From Motiliproteus sp036961355 (GTDB lineage: Bacteria; Pseudomonadota; Gammaproteobacteria; Pseudomonadales; Balneatricaceae): a DNA stretch of 64,000 nt. The notes under the pieces are model-generated. The model ran no database searches. It was not told the DNA's origin and saw only the letters and a list, made by a program, of their open reading frames with translations. The translations under genes and the position numbers were made by a program. Location of the stretch: contig JBALVL010000012.1 in the NCBI GenBank assembly GCA_036961355.1, positions 1-64,000 of the forward strand. Reading direction: 5' to 3'. Shown in pieces: positions 35,618 through 43,837 of the stretch. Each line of letters opens with the position of its first letter. The stretch's first letter is position 1.

Positions 35618-35638
35618 CCTTGGAGCGCGTGTACCTTG
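35618..35638. promoter_or_regulatory. Direct-repeat operator A for the MocR regulator
   Basis: This begins CCTTGGAGCGC and ends CCTTG, so each site is itself a CCTTG pair with 16-bp period. The site is 19/21 identical to a second copy at 35682. It lies between the divergent mocR and acetyltransferase genes. MocR-type regulators (GabR, PdxR) are known to use direct repeats. Confidence 0.6.
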
Positions 35639-35681
35639 GAAAATCGATGCCTCCAAAAGAAAGAACCTCGGCAAGCCAGTG

Positions 35682-35702
35682 CCTTGGAGCGCTTGTTCCT
35701 TG
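35682..35702. promoter_or_regulatory. Direct-repeat operator B for the MocR regulator
   Basis: This is the second copy of the CCTTGGAGCGC...CCTTG site, 64 bp (about six helical turns) from the first and about 55 bp before the acetyltransferase start codon. The same-face spacing suggests binding by one dimer or two cooperating dimers. Confidence 0.6.
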
Positions 35703-35757
35703 TGATAAGCCTGACTTAAACGACACCGACTAAATCTTGATAGGAATGGAGTCACAA

Positions 35758-36507
35758 ATGGTAGATAGCAACTTAGCGCCTAATGCTCAGGTTAATGTTC
35801 AGACTCATATTCAGACAAACGATCTAGGGCAGCCAACGGGTCTGGCGCTGGATCACTGGGTCGCTCGGACTCGGCCTTTACGTACCACCATGACGGGCCG
35901 GTATTGCCGGGTTGAGACGCTGTCCCCCGAAGTCCACGGCGCGCAGCTATATAGCGCATTCGCCGCTGATAATGAGAGTAGAAACTGGACCTATCTGCCT
36001 TATGGGCCGTTCGATACGCTGGATGAGTTTAACCAGTGGCTGCGGACCAGTTGTTGTGGTGAAGATCCGTTGTTTTACGCCATCGTTGATAATAAAACGG
36101 ATGAAGCGGTGGGCATCGCCAGCTATTTACGGATTGAGCCGGGGGTCGGTGTTATCGAGGTGGGGCATATTCACTTTTCTCCCCGGTTGCAGCAAACGCC
36201 GTTGGCGACCGAGGTGATGTTTCTGATGATGCAACGGGTGTTCGATGAACTGGGGTATCGGCGCTACGAGTGGAAATGTGATAACTGTAACGAAGCATCG
36301 AAGCGAGCGGCACTGCGACTCGGCTTGAGTTTTGAAGGGATCTTCCGACAAGCGACGATGTATAAAGGCCGCAACCGCGATACCGCCTGGTTCTCGATTC
36401 TGGATTCTGAGTGGCCCCAACAAAAAGCGGCTTTTCAACGCTGGCTGACACCGGACAACTTTGATGCAGCAGGGGTGCAGAAACGTAGCTTACAAGAGTG
36501 CTTTTAA
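35758..36507 (+). CDS. GNAT N-acetyltransferase, RimJ/RimL-like
   Basis: This encodes 249 aa from ATG at 35758 (GGAG with 6-nt spacing). The RimL-type pattern is clear: GRYCRVETLSPEVHGAQLYSAF, DPLFYAIVDNKTDEAVGIASYLRI, VGVIEVGHIHFSPRLQQTPLATEVMFLMMQRVFDELGYRRYEWKCDNCNEASKRAALRLGLSFEGIFRQ. Proteins of this group acylate small molecules or protein N-termini using acetyl-CoA. It is paired with a second GNAT gene 44 bp downstream and a divergent MocR regulator. Confidence 0.87.
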   Translation: MVDSNLAPNAQVNVQTHIQTNDLGQPTGLALDHWVARTRPLRTTMTGRYCRVETLSPEVHGAQLYSAFAADNESRNWTYLPYGPFDTLDEFNQWLRTSCCGEDPLFYAIVDNKTDEAVGIASYLRIEPGVGVIEVGHIHFSPRLQQTPLATEVMFLMMQRVFDELGYRRYEWKCDNCNEASKRAALRLGLSFEGIFRQATMYKGRNRDTAWFSILDSEWPQQKAAFQRWLTPDNFDAAGVQKRSLQECF

Positions 36508-36551
36508 TTGATAAGCGCAACAAGGTCTCAACGAGTGTAGGAGTTTAGAAT

Positions 36552-37001
36552 ATGACATTTTCAATAGCGGCACTGCAGCCTGCCGATCGAGAGGCGTGGC
36601 AGAAACTCTACTACGGCTACGCGGATTTTTATGGCATGCCGATGGATCAACAGATTCTTGATCGGGTCTGGAGTTGGATTTTTTCTCCCGAGCAGCGTTT
36701 TTTTGCCTTGATCGCCCGGGACGAGGAGGGCAATGGCGTTGGCCTGATGCACTATCGCGAAATGCTATCGCCGCTGCGGGGAGCCAAGGTGGGTTTTCTG
36801 GATGACCTGTTTGTCGATCCGGCTTGCCGGGGTAGCGGTTTGGTTGACGAGTTATTCCTGCGCCTGAAACAGGAAGCGCAAGCCCATAATTGGCCTTTTG
36901 TTCGCTGGGTCACGGCTGACGACAACTACAGGGGCCGTGCAGCGTATGACCGGCTGGCAGATAAGACCCATTGGTTGACCTACCAGATGTCCGCTGATTA
37001 A
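36552..37001 (+). CDS. GNAT N-acetyltransferase (small)
   Basis: This encodes 149 aa. The GNAT core is visible: FFALIARDEEGNGVGLMHYREM, FLDDLFVDPACRGSGLVDELFLRLKQEA (R-x-x-G-x-G acetyl-CoA loop as CRGSGLVDEL) and WPFVRWVTADDNYRGRAAYDRLA. It follows the RimL-like gene closely with ATG after TAGGAG. Likely co-transcribed. The substrate is unknown. Confidence 0.86.
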   Translation: MTFSIAALQPADREAWQKLYYGYADFYGMPMDQQILDRVWSWIFSPEQRFFALIARDEEGNGVGLMHYREMLSPLRGAKVGFLDDLFVDPACRGSGLVDELFLRLKQEAQAHNWPFVRWVTADDNYRGRAAYDRLADKTHWLTYQMSAD

Positions 37002-37248
37002 GGGGAGCTTCCCCCTCCCTAAAAAATTGAACCTGTTTTGATCGTTAACTCTTGACCTGATCGCCATAGGGCTTCTTGGTGCGTCGGTTTTTCTGCCAAC
37101 CCACCCATACAAGCCCGTATAGCTTGGTATTATTTACCACCAATAAATTGGCGACAGGTTTAAAGCAAGGTATGCACAGGGGTAGTTGGCTGTATTAATA
37201 GCATGTTATAACTATGTGAAAAGCAGCCAAAATAGGGATATTTTTCAC

Positions 37249-37587
37249 ATGGATAAAGCGTTAGAAGCTATTCAACGTCTTCCAGCTAAATACAAGAATA
37301 AAATCGTTGTTCATCTCATTCCGGGTGATCCCAGCCGACTCGCAGCCGCTCTGGACGCAGCATTAGATTGCTTTAGTGATCTTCAAATGAGGTCAGGCCA
37401 AAGTATGGCTAAAGAGCAAAAGGACCATTGCGATACATTGGCGTTGATTCGCTCTGAACTCGCAGCCGAGTTGTTACGACTTGAAGGATTTGATTTTGCT
37501 GCGGCCAAGGCTCGTGGCAAAGCGGAAGTCGATGCTCCCAAGGAGAAAAAGCAGAAGGAGTGGAAGCAGCCGGTCGTATCGAATTAA
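37249..37587 (+). CDS. Small hypothetical protein
   Basis: This encodes 112 aa; the ATG at 37249 (MDKALEAIQRLPAKYKNKIVVHLIPGD) follows AGGGA, although the frame opens at 37186. It is soluble and helical with a Lys/Glu-rich C-terminus (KARGKAEVDAPKEKKQKEWKQP). No family was recognised. It stands alone, convergent with the chemoreceptor gene. Confidence 0.5.
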   Translation: MDKALEAIQRLPAKYKNKIVVHLIPGDPSRLAAALDAALDCFSDLQMRSGQSMAKEQKDHCDTLALIRSELAAELLRLEGFDFAAAKARGKAEVDAPKEKKQKEWKQPVVSN

Positions 37588-37959
37588 CCAGCGATGTATT
37601 GATATAAATACATTCGAGAAATGCAGTGCTCGAACGTGGCTTATTTAGCACCGGGTTTCAGGCCAAGCGAAACCGTTCCGGACCCTGCGCGGTGGTCTGA
37701 TCTTGGTGTTGCTTGGCCTGGACCGCAACTGATGTAATTTGCATTGGATATGTATTAGCGATCTCCCTCCGCGTCCCATTGACCTGTGCTGCTCAATTAC
37801 TTTGTTGAATTGATTAAGGCCCCTCACATCTCCACTGCTTTGAAAAATAAAAAAGAGTTAGAGGTTCATTCTGGCTGGGCCGATCATCCAGGGGAATCCT
37901 CTCCGGTCATGCATCACATACCAGACAATGAGTGCAATGACTTGGCGTATTGTTATTAG
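37588..37959. other. Convergent intergenic region with a large stem-loop
   Basis: These 372 bp lie between convergent genes. A 10-bp perfect inverted repeat, CAGGCCAAGC (37659-37668) and GCTTGGCCTG (37711-37720), encloses a GC-rich loop with a smaller internal stem (GGACC...GGTGGTC). No T-run follows on either strand. It could be a bidirectional processing or termination structure or a small RNA. Confidence 0.45.
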
Positions 37960-39840
37960 TTAACCGATTCGGAAGCGGGCGGTGACCTGTTTTAGATTGA
38001 CCGCGTGTTGCGCTACCTGTTGGGTCGTTTCGACGATGGCGCCAGATTCACTCGAACTGCGATTAACCGCGCCAGATACCTGCTCCATATTCTGGGCGAT
38101 CTCTTTGACGGTGCTGGCCAGTTCTTCAATTGCGACCGCAATTTGCTGGGTTCGGTCGGACGTGCTTTCCACCTGTCCTTCGATAGCGCTAACGGCATTA
38201 GCAGCCTCAGCGCCGAATTTACTACCGCGCTCAACATGCTCGCGGCTGCTCTCTATTGATGCGATCGCTTGCTGAGTGCCTTGCTGCATCTCATTGACGA
38301 TTTGGGTGATTTCGTTGGAGGCACCGACAGTTTTTTCAGCCAAACTTCTGACCTCATCGGCGACAACGGCAAAGCCTCGGCCGGCTTCACCGGCGCGGGC
38401 AGCTTCGATAGCGGCGTTAAGTGCGAGGAGGTTAGTTTGATCGGCTACGCTCTTGATAACGTCGATAACCACATCGATTTTTTCTGAACGGCGACCCAAT
38501 TCCTGCATCTGTTCGACATTTTCATTAACCACTTCGGACACTTCATTGAGCGCATGCAGTGCCCGCGAGATGACCTGTCCACCCTCGTTGGCGGCCTGAT
38601 GCGCTTGCTTGGAAGCATTGTGAACTTCAGACGTGGTCTGGGAGATTTCGCTGACGGTTGCATTCATCTGCTCGGTCGCTGCTGCCATTGACGTGGTTTG
38701 TTCCGAGGTGAAACGATTACCTTCGGCGATGGTTGCTACCGCGTGAGACAGGGATTCTGACATGCCGCCGAGTTCGTTGCTGGTGCTCGTGACATGGCCG
38801 ACCACATCGTGCAGGTCGGTAGTCATCTGGTTGACGGCATCGGCGAGTTGACCAAATTCATCGTCGCTGTTCTTTTCAACCTTGACGGTCAGGTCGCCGC
38901 CTGCGATCAACTTAAGTGCTTCCACAGTGCGCGTTAAGCCGCGGGTGGCTCCCAGTCCGGTCACACTCAGCAGTCCGGTAACCAATACCAACACGGCTAC
39001 GCCAACACCAGTGATCAGCTGTTTGGAGATCGACGCGGCATCGTTGGCCTGAGTTGTGGCAGTGGCTATCAGTTCATTCTCAAGGTAGTGCTCCGCGCTA
39101 GTGCTATCGATGAATATCTGTTCCAAGTGATGTTTTAGTTCGGCCGTTTGGCGCGCGATTGTGCCATAGGTGGCGACAACGGCATTAAAGTCGACCAGAT
39201 ACTGATCGCAGGTCGGCACAAATTTGTCGAAGTTAAAGTCGATTAGCTTTTGTTTCAGATTGGCTAGACTCGCCCGTGTTTGCGCGGCCGCTTGCGGGGA
39301 TGCTTCGATAAAGAAGTCTTTTTCATGCTGACGCACCTGCTGCATCAAAGCTTTCAGGGCTGAAAAAGTATTGGTTTCTTCGTTTAACTGGTTAGCAGAC
39401 TTGTTCAGTTGTCCCAGCTGACCTGATTGGGAGTCGAAGCCGAGCATGATGCTGCTGGCCAGCCATTGCTCGAGGGTGGCGAGGTAGTCGGTGGTGGTTT
39501 GCAGTACCGGATTAATCTTGACGTCGATATCGACGTTTTGTTGGCGTGATGCGGCATCGCGCAGGGACTGCAACGGCCCGCTATCGATTAGTCCGATTTC
39601 GGTTTGATACTGATCAACAGCTGAACTGGTCAGACTACTGCGATGATCGTTGAGTTTAAACAGCTTGATCTCCAGCTCAATCAGCGCACCGGAAATATCA
39701 CTCAATTGGCTAACCTGATTGGAGGTGCTTAACACCGAATTGAGCGCCATGATTGCGGTGATGGCTAGAATCAGAGTGCCGGAGGCGGCTAAGATGATCG
39801 CCAGTCCAATTTTTCGACGAAAATTCAGGTTGAGATTCAT
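37960..39840 (-). CDS. Methyl-accepting chemotaxis protein
   Basis: This encodes 626 aa. TM1 is at about 11-34. A helical periplasmic ligand domain of about 230 residues follows (long four-helix type, possibly HBM-like: ALKALMQQVRQHEKDFFIEA). TM2 is at about 272-296 and a HAMP domain follows (TRTVEALKLIAGGDLTVKVEKNSDDEFGQLADAVNQM). The signalling domain carries the conserved hairpin IDVVIDVIKSVADQTNLLALNAAIEAARAGEAGRGFAVVADEVR. No C-terminal CheR pentapeptide is visible (ends TARFRIG). ATG follows AGGA. The ligand is unknown. Confidence 0.93.
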   Translation of the reverse strand: MNLNLNFRRKIGLAIILAASGTLILAITAIMALNSVLSTSNQVSQLSDISGALIELEIKLFKLNDHRSSLTSSAVDQYQTEIGLIDSGPLQSLRDAASRQQNVDIDVKINPVLQTTTDYLATLEQWLASSIMLGFDSQSGQLGQLNKSANQLNEETNTFSALKALMQQVRQHEKDFFIEASPQAAAQTRASLANLKQKLIDFNFDKFVPTCDQYLVDFNAVVATYGTIARQTAELKHHLEQIFIDSTSAEHYLENELIATATTQANDAASISKQLITGVGVAVLVLVTGLLSVTGLGATRGLTRTVEALKLIAGGDLTVKVEKNSDDEFGQLADAVNQMTTDLHDVVGHVTSTSNELGGMSESLSHAVATIAEGNRFTSEQTTSMAAATEQMNATVSEISQTTSEVHNASKQAHQAANEGGQVISRALHALNEVSEVVNENVEQMQELGRRSEKIDVVIDVIKSVADQTNLLALNAAIEAARAGEAGRGFAVVADEVRSLAEKTVGASNEITQIVNEMQQGTQQAIASIESSREHVERGSKFGAEAANAVSAIEGQVESTSDRTQQIAVAIEELASTVKEIAQNMEQVSGAVNRSSSESGAIVETTQQVAQHAVNLKQVTARFRIG

Positions 39841-39994
39841 ACTGCTGATCCTGTTTTTATATTGAGATAATCCCTTTGGAGCTGGCTTATTACTTTGCTC
39901 AGTTCCATTGTGAATTTTCTGTCTGATAGGTCGTTTGTTGGTGCAGATGGCTATGGTCGATCAGCGATGCTGTGTTGTTAACGCTGAGAACCGT

Positions 39995-40171
39995 CTAAAA
40001 ATCGTACTCCGAGCAGTGCCAGATACCGCGGGTGTGATGTGGCTGGCTCTGATTGACGATCACTTTCTGCTCGGTCTTTTTACTTCGGATATCAAAATCG
40101 CGCGGCCGTCCGGTATTGCTGTAGTCATACTGCGGTTCGGCTTTGCGGGCCGGTTGTTGAGTGTGATTCAT
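39995..40171 (-). CDS. Small protein downstream of pyk
   Basis: This encodes 58 aa (MNHTQQPARKAEPQYDY...). The ATG at 40171 is preceded by an excellent GAGGAGA site with 6-nt spacing. The gene starts about 35 bp beyond the pyk stop on the same strand, so it is likely part of the gap-pyk transcript. It is hydrophilic and basic, with a Tyr/Asp-rich start (YDYSNTGRPRDFDIRSKKTEQK) and a Trp/Cys-containing end (GIWHCSEYDF). It has no signal or TM. No family recognised. Confidence 0.55.
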   Translation of the reverse strand: MNHTQQPARKAEPQYDYSNTGRPRDFDIRSKKTEQKVIVNQSQPHHTRGIWHCSEYDF

Positions 40172-40206
40172 CGCTTTCTCCTCAGTCATCTATCGGTTCG
40201 ATTCGG

Positions 40207-41655
40207 CTAGCGGATCTGTTGCCCGACTCGGACGATTTTCAGGGTGTTGGTGCCGCCGTGAGCTTTGACGTAATCGCCCTTGGTGATGATCACCAGGTCG
40301 CCGTCGGCAACCACGCCACGTTTTTTAAGTTCGTCGACGGCGCGCTGATTGATCGCCTCGTTGGCGATCTGATCGCTGTCGAACGGCATCGGCTTGACGC
40401 CGCGAAACATCGTCACCCGGTTTAAAGTGCGTGGCAGATTGGAGAAGGCGTAGATCGGCTGGCCCGAGCTGATCCGTGACATCAGCAGCGGTGTGTCACC
40501 GCTCTCGGTCATGCAGATGATCGCCTTGACCCCGGACAGGTGGTTGGCGGCGTACATCGCCGACAGTGCGATCGACTCATCAATATCTTCGAACGCTTCA
40601 CTGAGCCGGTGTTTGGAAGTGTGTGAGTTGGGCTGCTTTTCGGCCCCCAGAATCACCCGTGCCATCGCCTCGACCGTCTCTATCGGGTAGGCACCGGCGG
40701 CAGTTTCGGCCGACAACATCACTGCGTCGGTGCCGTCGAGTACCGCGTTGGCCACGTCGAACACCTCGGCGCGGGTCGGCATCGGTTGGGTGATCATGGT
40801 TTCCATCATCTGGGTGGCGGTGATCACCACCCGGTTGAGGGCACGCGAGCGGTTGATGATGTGCTTCTGCACTCCGATCAACTCGGCGTCGCCGATCTCG
40901 ACGCCCAGGTCGCCGCGCGCCACCATTACCGCATCAGAGGCCAGGATGATGGCGTCGAGTACCGCATCGTCGGCAACCGCCTCGGCGCGTTCGATCTTGG
41001 AGACCAGCCCGGCTTGACCGCCAGCTTCGTTCATTAACTTGCGCGCCAGGTGCATATCGTCGGCATCGCGCGGAAATGAGACCGCCAGATAATCGACTCC
41101 GATCTTGGCCGCGGTGTGGATGTCCTGTCTGTCTTTGTCGGTTAGCGCCGCTGCCGACAAGCCGCCCCCTTGGCGGTTGATGCCTTTGTTGTTGGACAGG
41201 GGGCCACCGATTGTCACTTCGCAGTTGAGACGGTTTGCTTCAACCGTCTTGACCTCAAGCACAACACGTCCGTCATCCAGCAGTAGGATGTCGCCCGGGC
41301 TGCTATCGGTTACGAGGTCTTCATAGTCGATCCCAACCTGGCTCACATCACCTGAATTCTTGTCGAGGCTGGCGTCTAAGGAAAAAGTCTGGCCTTTCCG
41401 TAGTTCCACCTTGCCATCGGCAAAGCGGGCGATGCGGATTTTGGGGCCTTGCAGGTCGCCCAAGATGGCGACAAAACGCCCCAGCTTATGGGCGTACTCG
41501 CGCACCAGGTCGGCACGCTGCTGATGGTCCTCGGCGCTGCCGTGGGAGAAGTTTAGCCGCACCACGTTTACGCCGGCACGGATCAGTTTTTCGATCGCTT
41601 CGGGGCTGCTGGTGGCAGGTCCTAGGGTGGCGACAATCTTGGTTCTACGCTTCAT
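40207..41655 (-). CDS. pyk: Pyruvate kinase
   Basis: This encodes 482 aa. RRTKIVATLGPATSSPEAIEKLIRAGVNVVRLNFSHG at the N-terminus, LGDLQGPKIRI, the active-site stretch LVSKIERAEAV and MVARGDLGVEIGDAEL, and TATQMMETMI all match pyruvate kinase. It converts PEP and ADP to pyruvate and ATP. The start ATGA overlaps the gap stop, so the two genes are translationally coupled. Pairing of gap with pyk under a sugar-acid regulator fits use of the products of the nearby pathway. Confidence 0.95.
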   Translation of the reverse strand: MKRRTKIVATLGPATSSPEAIEKLIRAGVNVVRLNFSHGSAEDHQQRADLVREYAHKLGRFVAILGDLQGPKIRIARFADGKVELRKGQTFSLDASLDKNSGDVSQVGIDYEDLVTDSSPGDILLLDDGRVVLEVKTVEANRLNCEVTIGGPLSNNKGINRQGGGLSAAALTDKDRQDIHTAAKIGVDYLAVSFPRDADDMHLARKLMNEAGGQAGLVSKIERAEAVADDAVLDAIILASDAVMVARGDLGVEIGDAELIGVQKHIINRSRALNRVVITATQMMETMITQPMPTRAEVFDVANAVLDGTDAVMLSAETAAGAYPIETVEAMARVILGAEKQPNSHTSKHRLSEAFEDIDESIALSAMYAANHLSGVKAIICMTESGDTPLLMSRISSGQPIYAFSNLPRTLNRVTMFRGVKPMPFDSDQIANEAINQRAVDELKKRGVVADGDLVIITKGDYVKAHGGTNTLKIVRVGQQIR

Positions 41656-42683
41656 CGTACAATCTCCAGAGATGGGGCCTCGGCAGCGATCAAGGCCAGG
41701 GTGTTATCCAGCATCCGGTTGGAGAACCCCCACTCGTTGTCGTACCAGGCCATCACTTTAACCAGCCGGCCGTTAACGCGGGTCTGAGTAGCATCGAAAC
41801 TCGATGAGGCCGGGTCGTGGTTAAAATCGATCGACACCAGCGGTTGTTTGTTGCAGGCCAAAATCCCCTTCAGATAGCCATTGGAGGCCTCTTCGATGAT
41901 GGCGTTGACCTCGTCGATCGTGGTGTCACGATCGGCCAAAAAGGTCAGGTCGACCAGCGATACGTTGATGGTTGGCACCCGGACCGCCATGCCGTCTAGA
42001 CGGCCGTTCAGCTCGGGCAGCACAAGTCCCACCGCTGCGGCCGCGCCGGTCTTAGTTGGAATCATCGACTGGGTCGCTGAGCGCGCCCGATACAGATCGC
42101 TGTGATAGACGTCGCTGAGGTTTTGATCGTTAGTGTAAGAATGGATGGTGGTCATCAGACCGTTGACGATACCCAACGCATCGTTGAGCGGCTTGGCGAT
42201 CGGGGCCAAGCAGTTGGTGGTGCACGACGCGTTGGAGATGATCTGGTGCTCGGCGGTCAGCACCTCATGGTTGATACCGTAAACTACGGTGGCATCGGCG
42301 CCAGCCGCGGGGGCTGAGATGATTACCTTGCGAGCACCTGCGTCGATATGCGCCGCCGCTTTATCGCGACTGGTAAACAGGCCAGTACACTCGTACACCA
42401 CATCGACGTTGAGATCACCCCAGGGTAGGTCGGCCGGGTTGCGTTCGGAAAAGGTACGGATCCGATCGCCATTGACCACCAGATCACTGCCATCGACCGT
42501 GACGGTGCCGCCAAAACGGCCGTGTACCGAATCGTATTGGGTCAGGTGGGCGTTGATCTGGGCATCGCCCAAATCATTGATCGCGACAATGGATATGGCC
42601 TCGGTTTTATTCGACTCGTACAGCGCCCGAAGGATGTTGCGCCCGATGCGTCCGTAACCGTTGATAGCAACACGAATGGCCAT
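41652..42683 (-). CDS. gap: Glyceraldehyde-3-phosphate dehydrogenase
   Basis: This encodes 343 aa. The NAD fold starts INGYGRIGRNILRALYES, and the catalytic cysteine lies in ISNASCTTNCLAPI. YRARSATQSMIPTKTGAAAAVGLVLPEL and WYDNEWGFSNRM follow. It is a type I GAPDH (possibly erythrose-4-phosphate-active, which cannot be excluded by eye). It is the first gene of gap-pyk and has a strong sigma-70 promoter overlapped by a LacI-type operator. Confidence 0.93.
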   Translation of the reverse strand: MAIRVAINGYGRIGRNILRALYESNKTEAISIVAINDLGDAQINAHLTQYDSVHGRFGGTVTVDGSDLVVNGDRIRTFSERNPADLPWGDLNVDVVYECTGLFTSRDKAAAHIDAGARKVIISAPAAGADATVVYGINHEVLTAEHQIISNASCTTNCLAPIAKPLNDALGIVNGLMTTIHSYTNDQNLSDVYHSDLYRARSATQSMIPTKTGAAAAVGLVLPELNGRLDGMAVRVPTINVSLVDLTFLADRDTTIDEVNAIIEEASNGYLKGILACNKQPLVSIDFNHDPASSSFDATQTRVNGRLVKVMAWYDNEWGFSNRMLDNTLALIAAEAPSLEIVR

Positions 42684-42726
42684 GGTTCTGTCCCGTTTGT
42701 GTACTACATGTCGTCATGTAGTTTAT

Positions 42727-42746
42727 ATATGTTAGCGCTAACATAT
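42727..42746. promoter_or_regulatory. Perfect 20-bp palindromic operator on the gap-pyk promoter
   Basis: The core ATGTTAGCGCTAACAT lies in a perfect 20-bp palindrome. On the minus strand a -35 TTGACA (42768-42763) and a 17-bp spacer lead to the -10 TATGTT (42745-42740), which lies inside the palindrome. Binding there would block transcription. The palindrome has the central CG and TTA/TAA arms typical of GntR/LacI-family operators and matches sites before the AEC and TRAP genes. Confidence 0.8.
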
Positions 42747-42846
42747 TATTGAAACTCTCTGCTGTCAATGGCGGTGTTTACTGAGTTGTGGCTATGGAAT
42801 AGGCTTCGGTAGTTTGAATTTGTGCGTTATAGTTACGAATTAATAA

Positions 42847-42858
42847 GGTAGCGCTAAC
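42847..42858. promoter_or_regulatory. LacI-type operator before the AEC transporter gene
   Basis: GGTAGCGCTAAC keeps the TAGCGCTA core of the perfect operator 120 bp away. It lies 22 bp before the transporter start, where a repressor would cover the ribosome-site region or early transcript. The flanks are less symmetric, suggesting weaker binding. Confidence 0.6.
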
Positions 42859-42880
42859 ACAAAAAGGTGCGATATACGCG

Positions 42881-43768
42881 ATGTTTGAACAGTTGGTCGG
42901 TGTGGTAATGCCCATTTTTTTATGCGTGATGATCGGGTTCATATGGTGCCGAACCGGGCAGCCCTTTGCCGGTGAAACAATTACACCATTGGTGTTGAAT
43001 GTGGGTACTCCTGCGCTCGTTGTATGGAGTTTGTCATCCGCATCGATCGATTTTTTTACCTTTGTGAAAATGGTTTTTGCTTGTCTCTGTGTGCTGCTAC
43101 TGACAGCCGCACTGGCGTGGTTAGTGATCAAGCTGACCAAGCAGAATCAGCGTCTATTTTTGCCCGCGTTGATTTTTTCCAATGTTGGCACAGTCGGAAT
43201 TCCCATCTGCTTGTTTATGTACGGTGAGCAGGGTGTGGCTTTGACGTTGGGGTTTGTGACGGTGATGACGCTGGGTCATATCACCGTAGGTGTGATGATG
43301 ATGACCGGTAAGCCGTTATCGGGTGTCGGAGTGAAGCAGTTGCTGACTCAGCCGTTGGTGTTGGCAACGCTGGCGGGTGTGGTGCTGATGCTAACCGGAC
43401 TGCAGTTACCGGGCTGGATCAATTCAACCCTGGGTCTGTTGGCCGGGATAGCGGTACCGCTGATGCTAATTGCGCTGGGTGTGGCTTTGGCTAGCTTACG
43501 CGTCAGGGCATGGGGGAAAAGTACGGTGTTTGGCTTGGTCCGGTTGGTGATCGGCCTGCTGGTCGGGGTGCTGGTGGCTGAGCTGTTTGGGCTCACTGGG
43601 GCGGAACGGGGTGTGGTGATTATTGAGTCAACCATGCCTGTTGGCGTGATGAACTATATGTTGGCCGAGCGATACAGCAGTTCGGTTAACGATATGGCAA
43701 GCCTGGTGGTGATCTCCACATTCCAGGCGTTTTTGTGTTTACCGCTGTTGGTCTACTTTCTGCGTTGA
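42881..43768 (+). CDS. AEC-family transporter (auxin efflux carrier/malate permease type)
   Basis: This encodes 295 aa with about ten hydrophobic segments. Family features are FLCVMIGFIWCRTGQP at the start, LIFSNVGTVGIPICLFMYGEQGVALTLGFVTVM in the middle, and ESTMPVGVMNYMLAERY near the end. AEC carriers move organic anions across the inner membrane. The operator in front and its place beside gap-pyk and the regulator suggest a role in uptake or export of sugar-acid-related metabolites. Confidence 0.85.
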   Translation: MFEQLVGVVMPIFLCVMIGFIWCRTGQPFAGETITPLVLNVGTPALVVWSLSSASIDFFTFVKMVFACLCVLLLTAALAWLVIKLTKQNQRLFLPALIFSNVGTVGIPICLFMYGEQGVALTLGFVTVMTLGHITVGVMMMTGKPLSGVGVKQLLTQPLVLATLAGVVLMLTGLQLPGWINSTLGLLAGIAVPLMLIALGVALASLRVRAWGKSTVFGLVRLVIGLLVGVLVAELFGLTGAERGVVIIESTMPVGVMNYMLAERYSSSVNDMASLVVISTFQAFLCLPLLVYFLR

Positions 43769-43837
43769 CCGATACTTTGTGTTCGGTCTATGGGTGGCAC
43801 GATCTGTTGGGGTACGGTGGTTAGCTTCAAACGCTTG

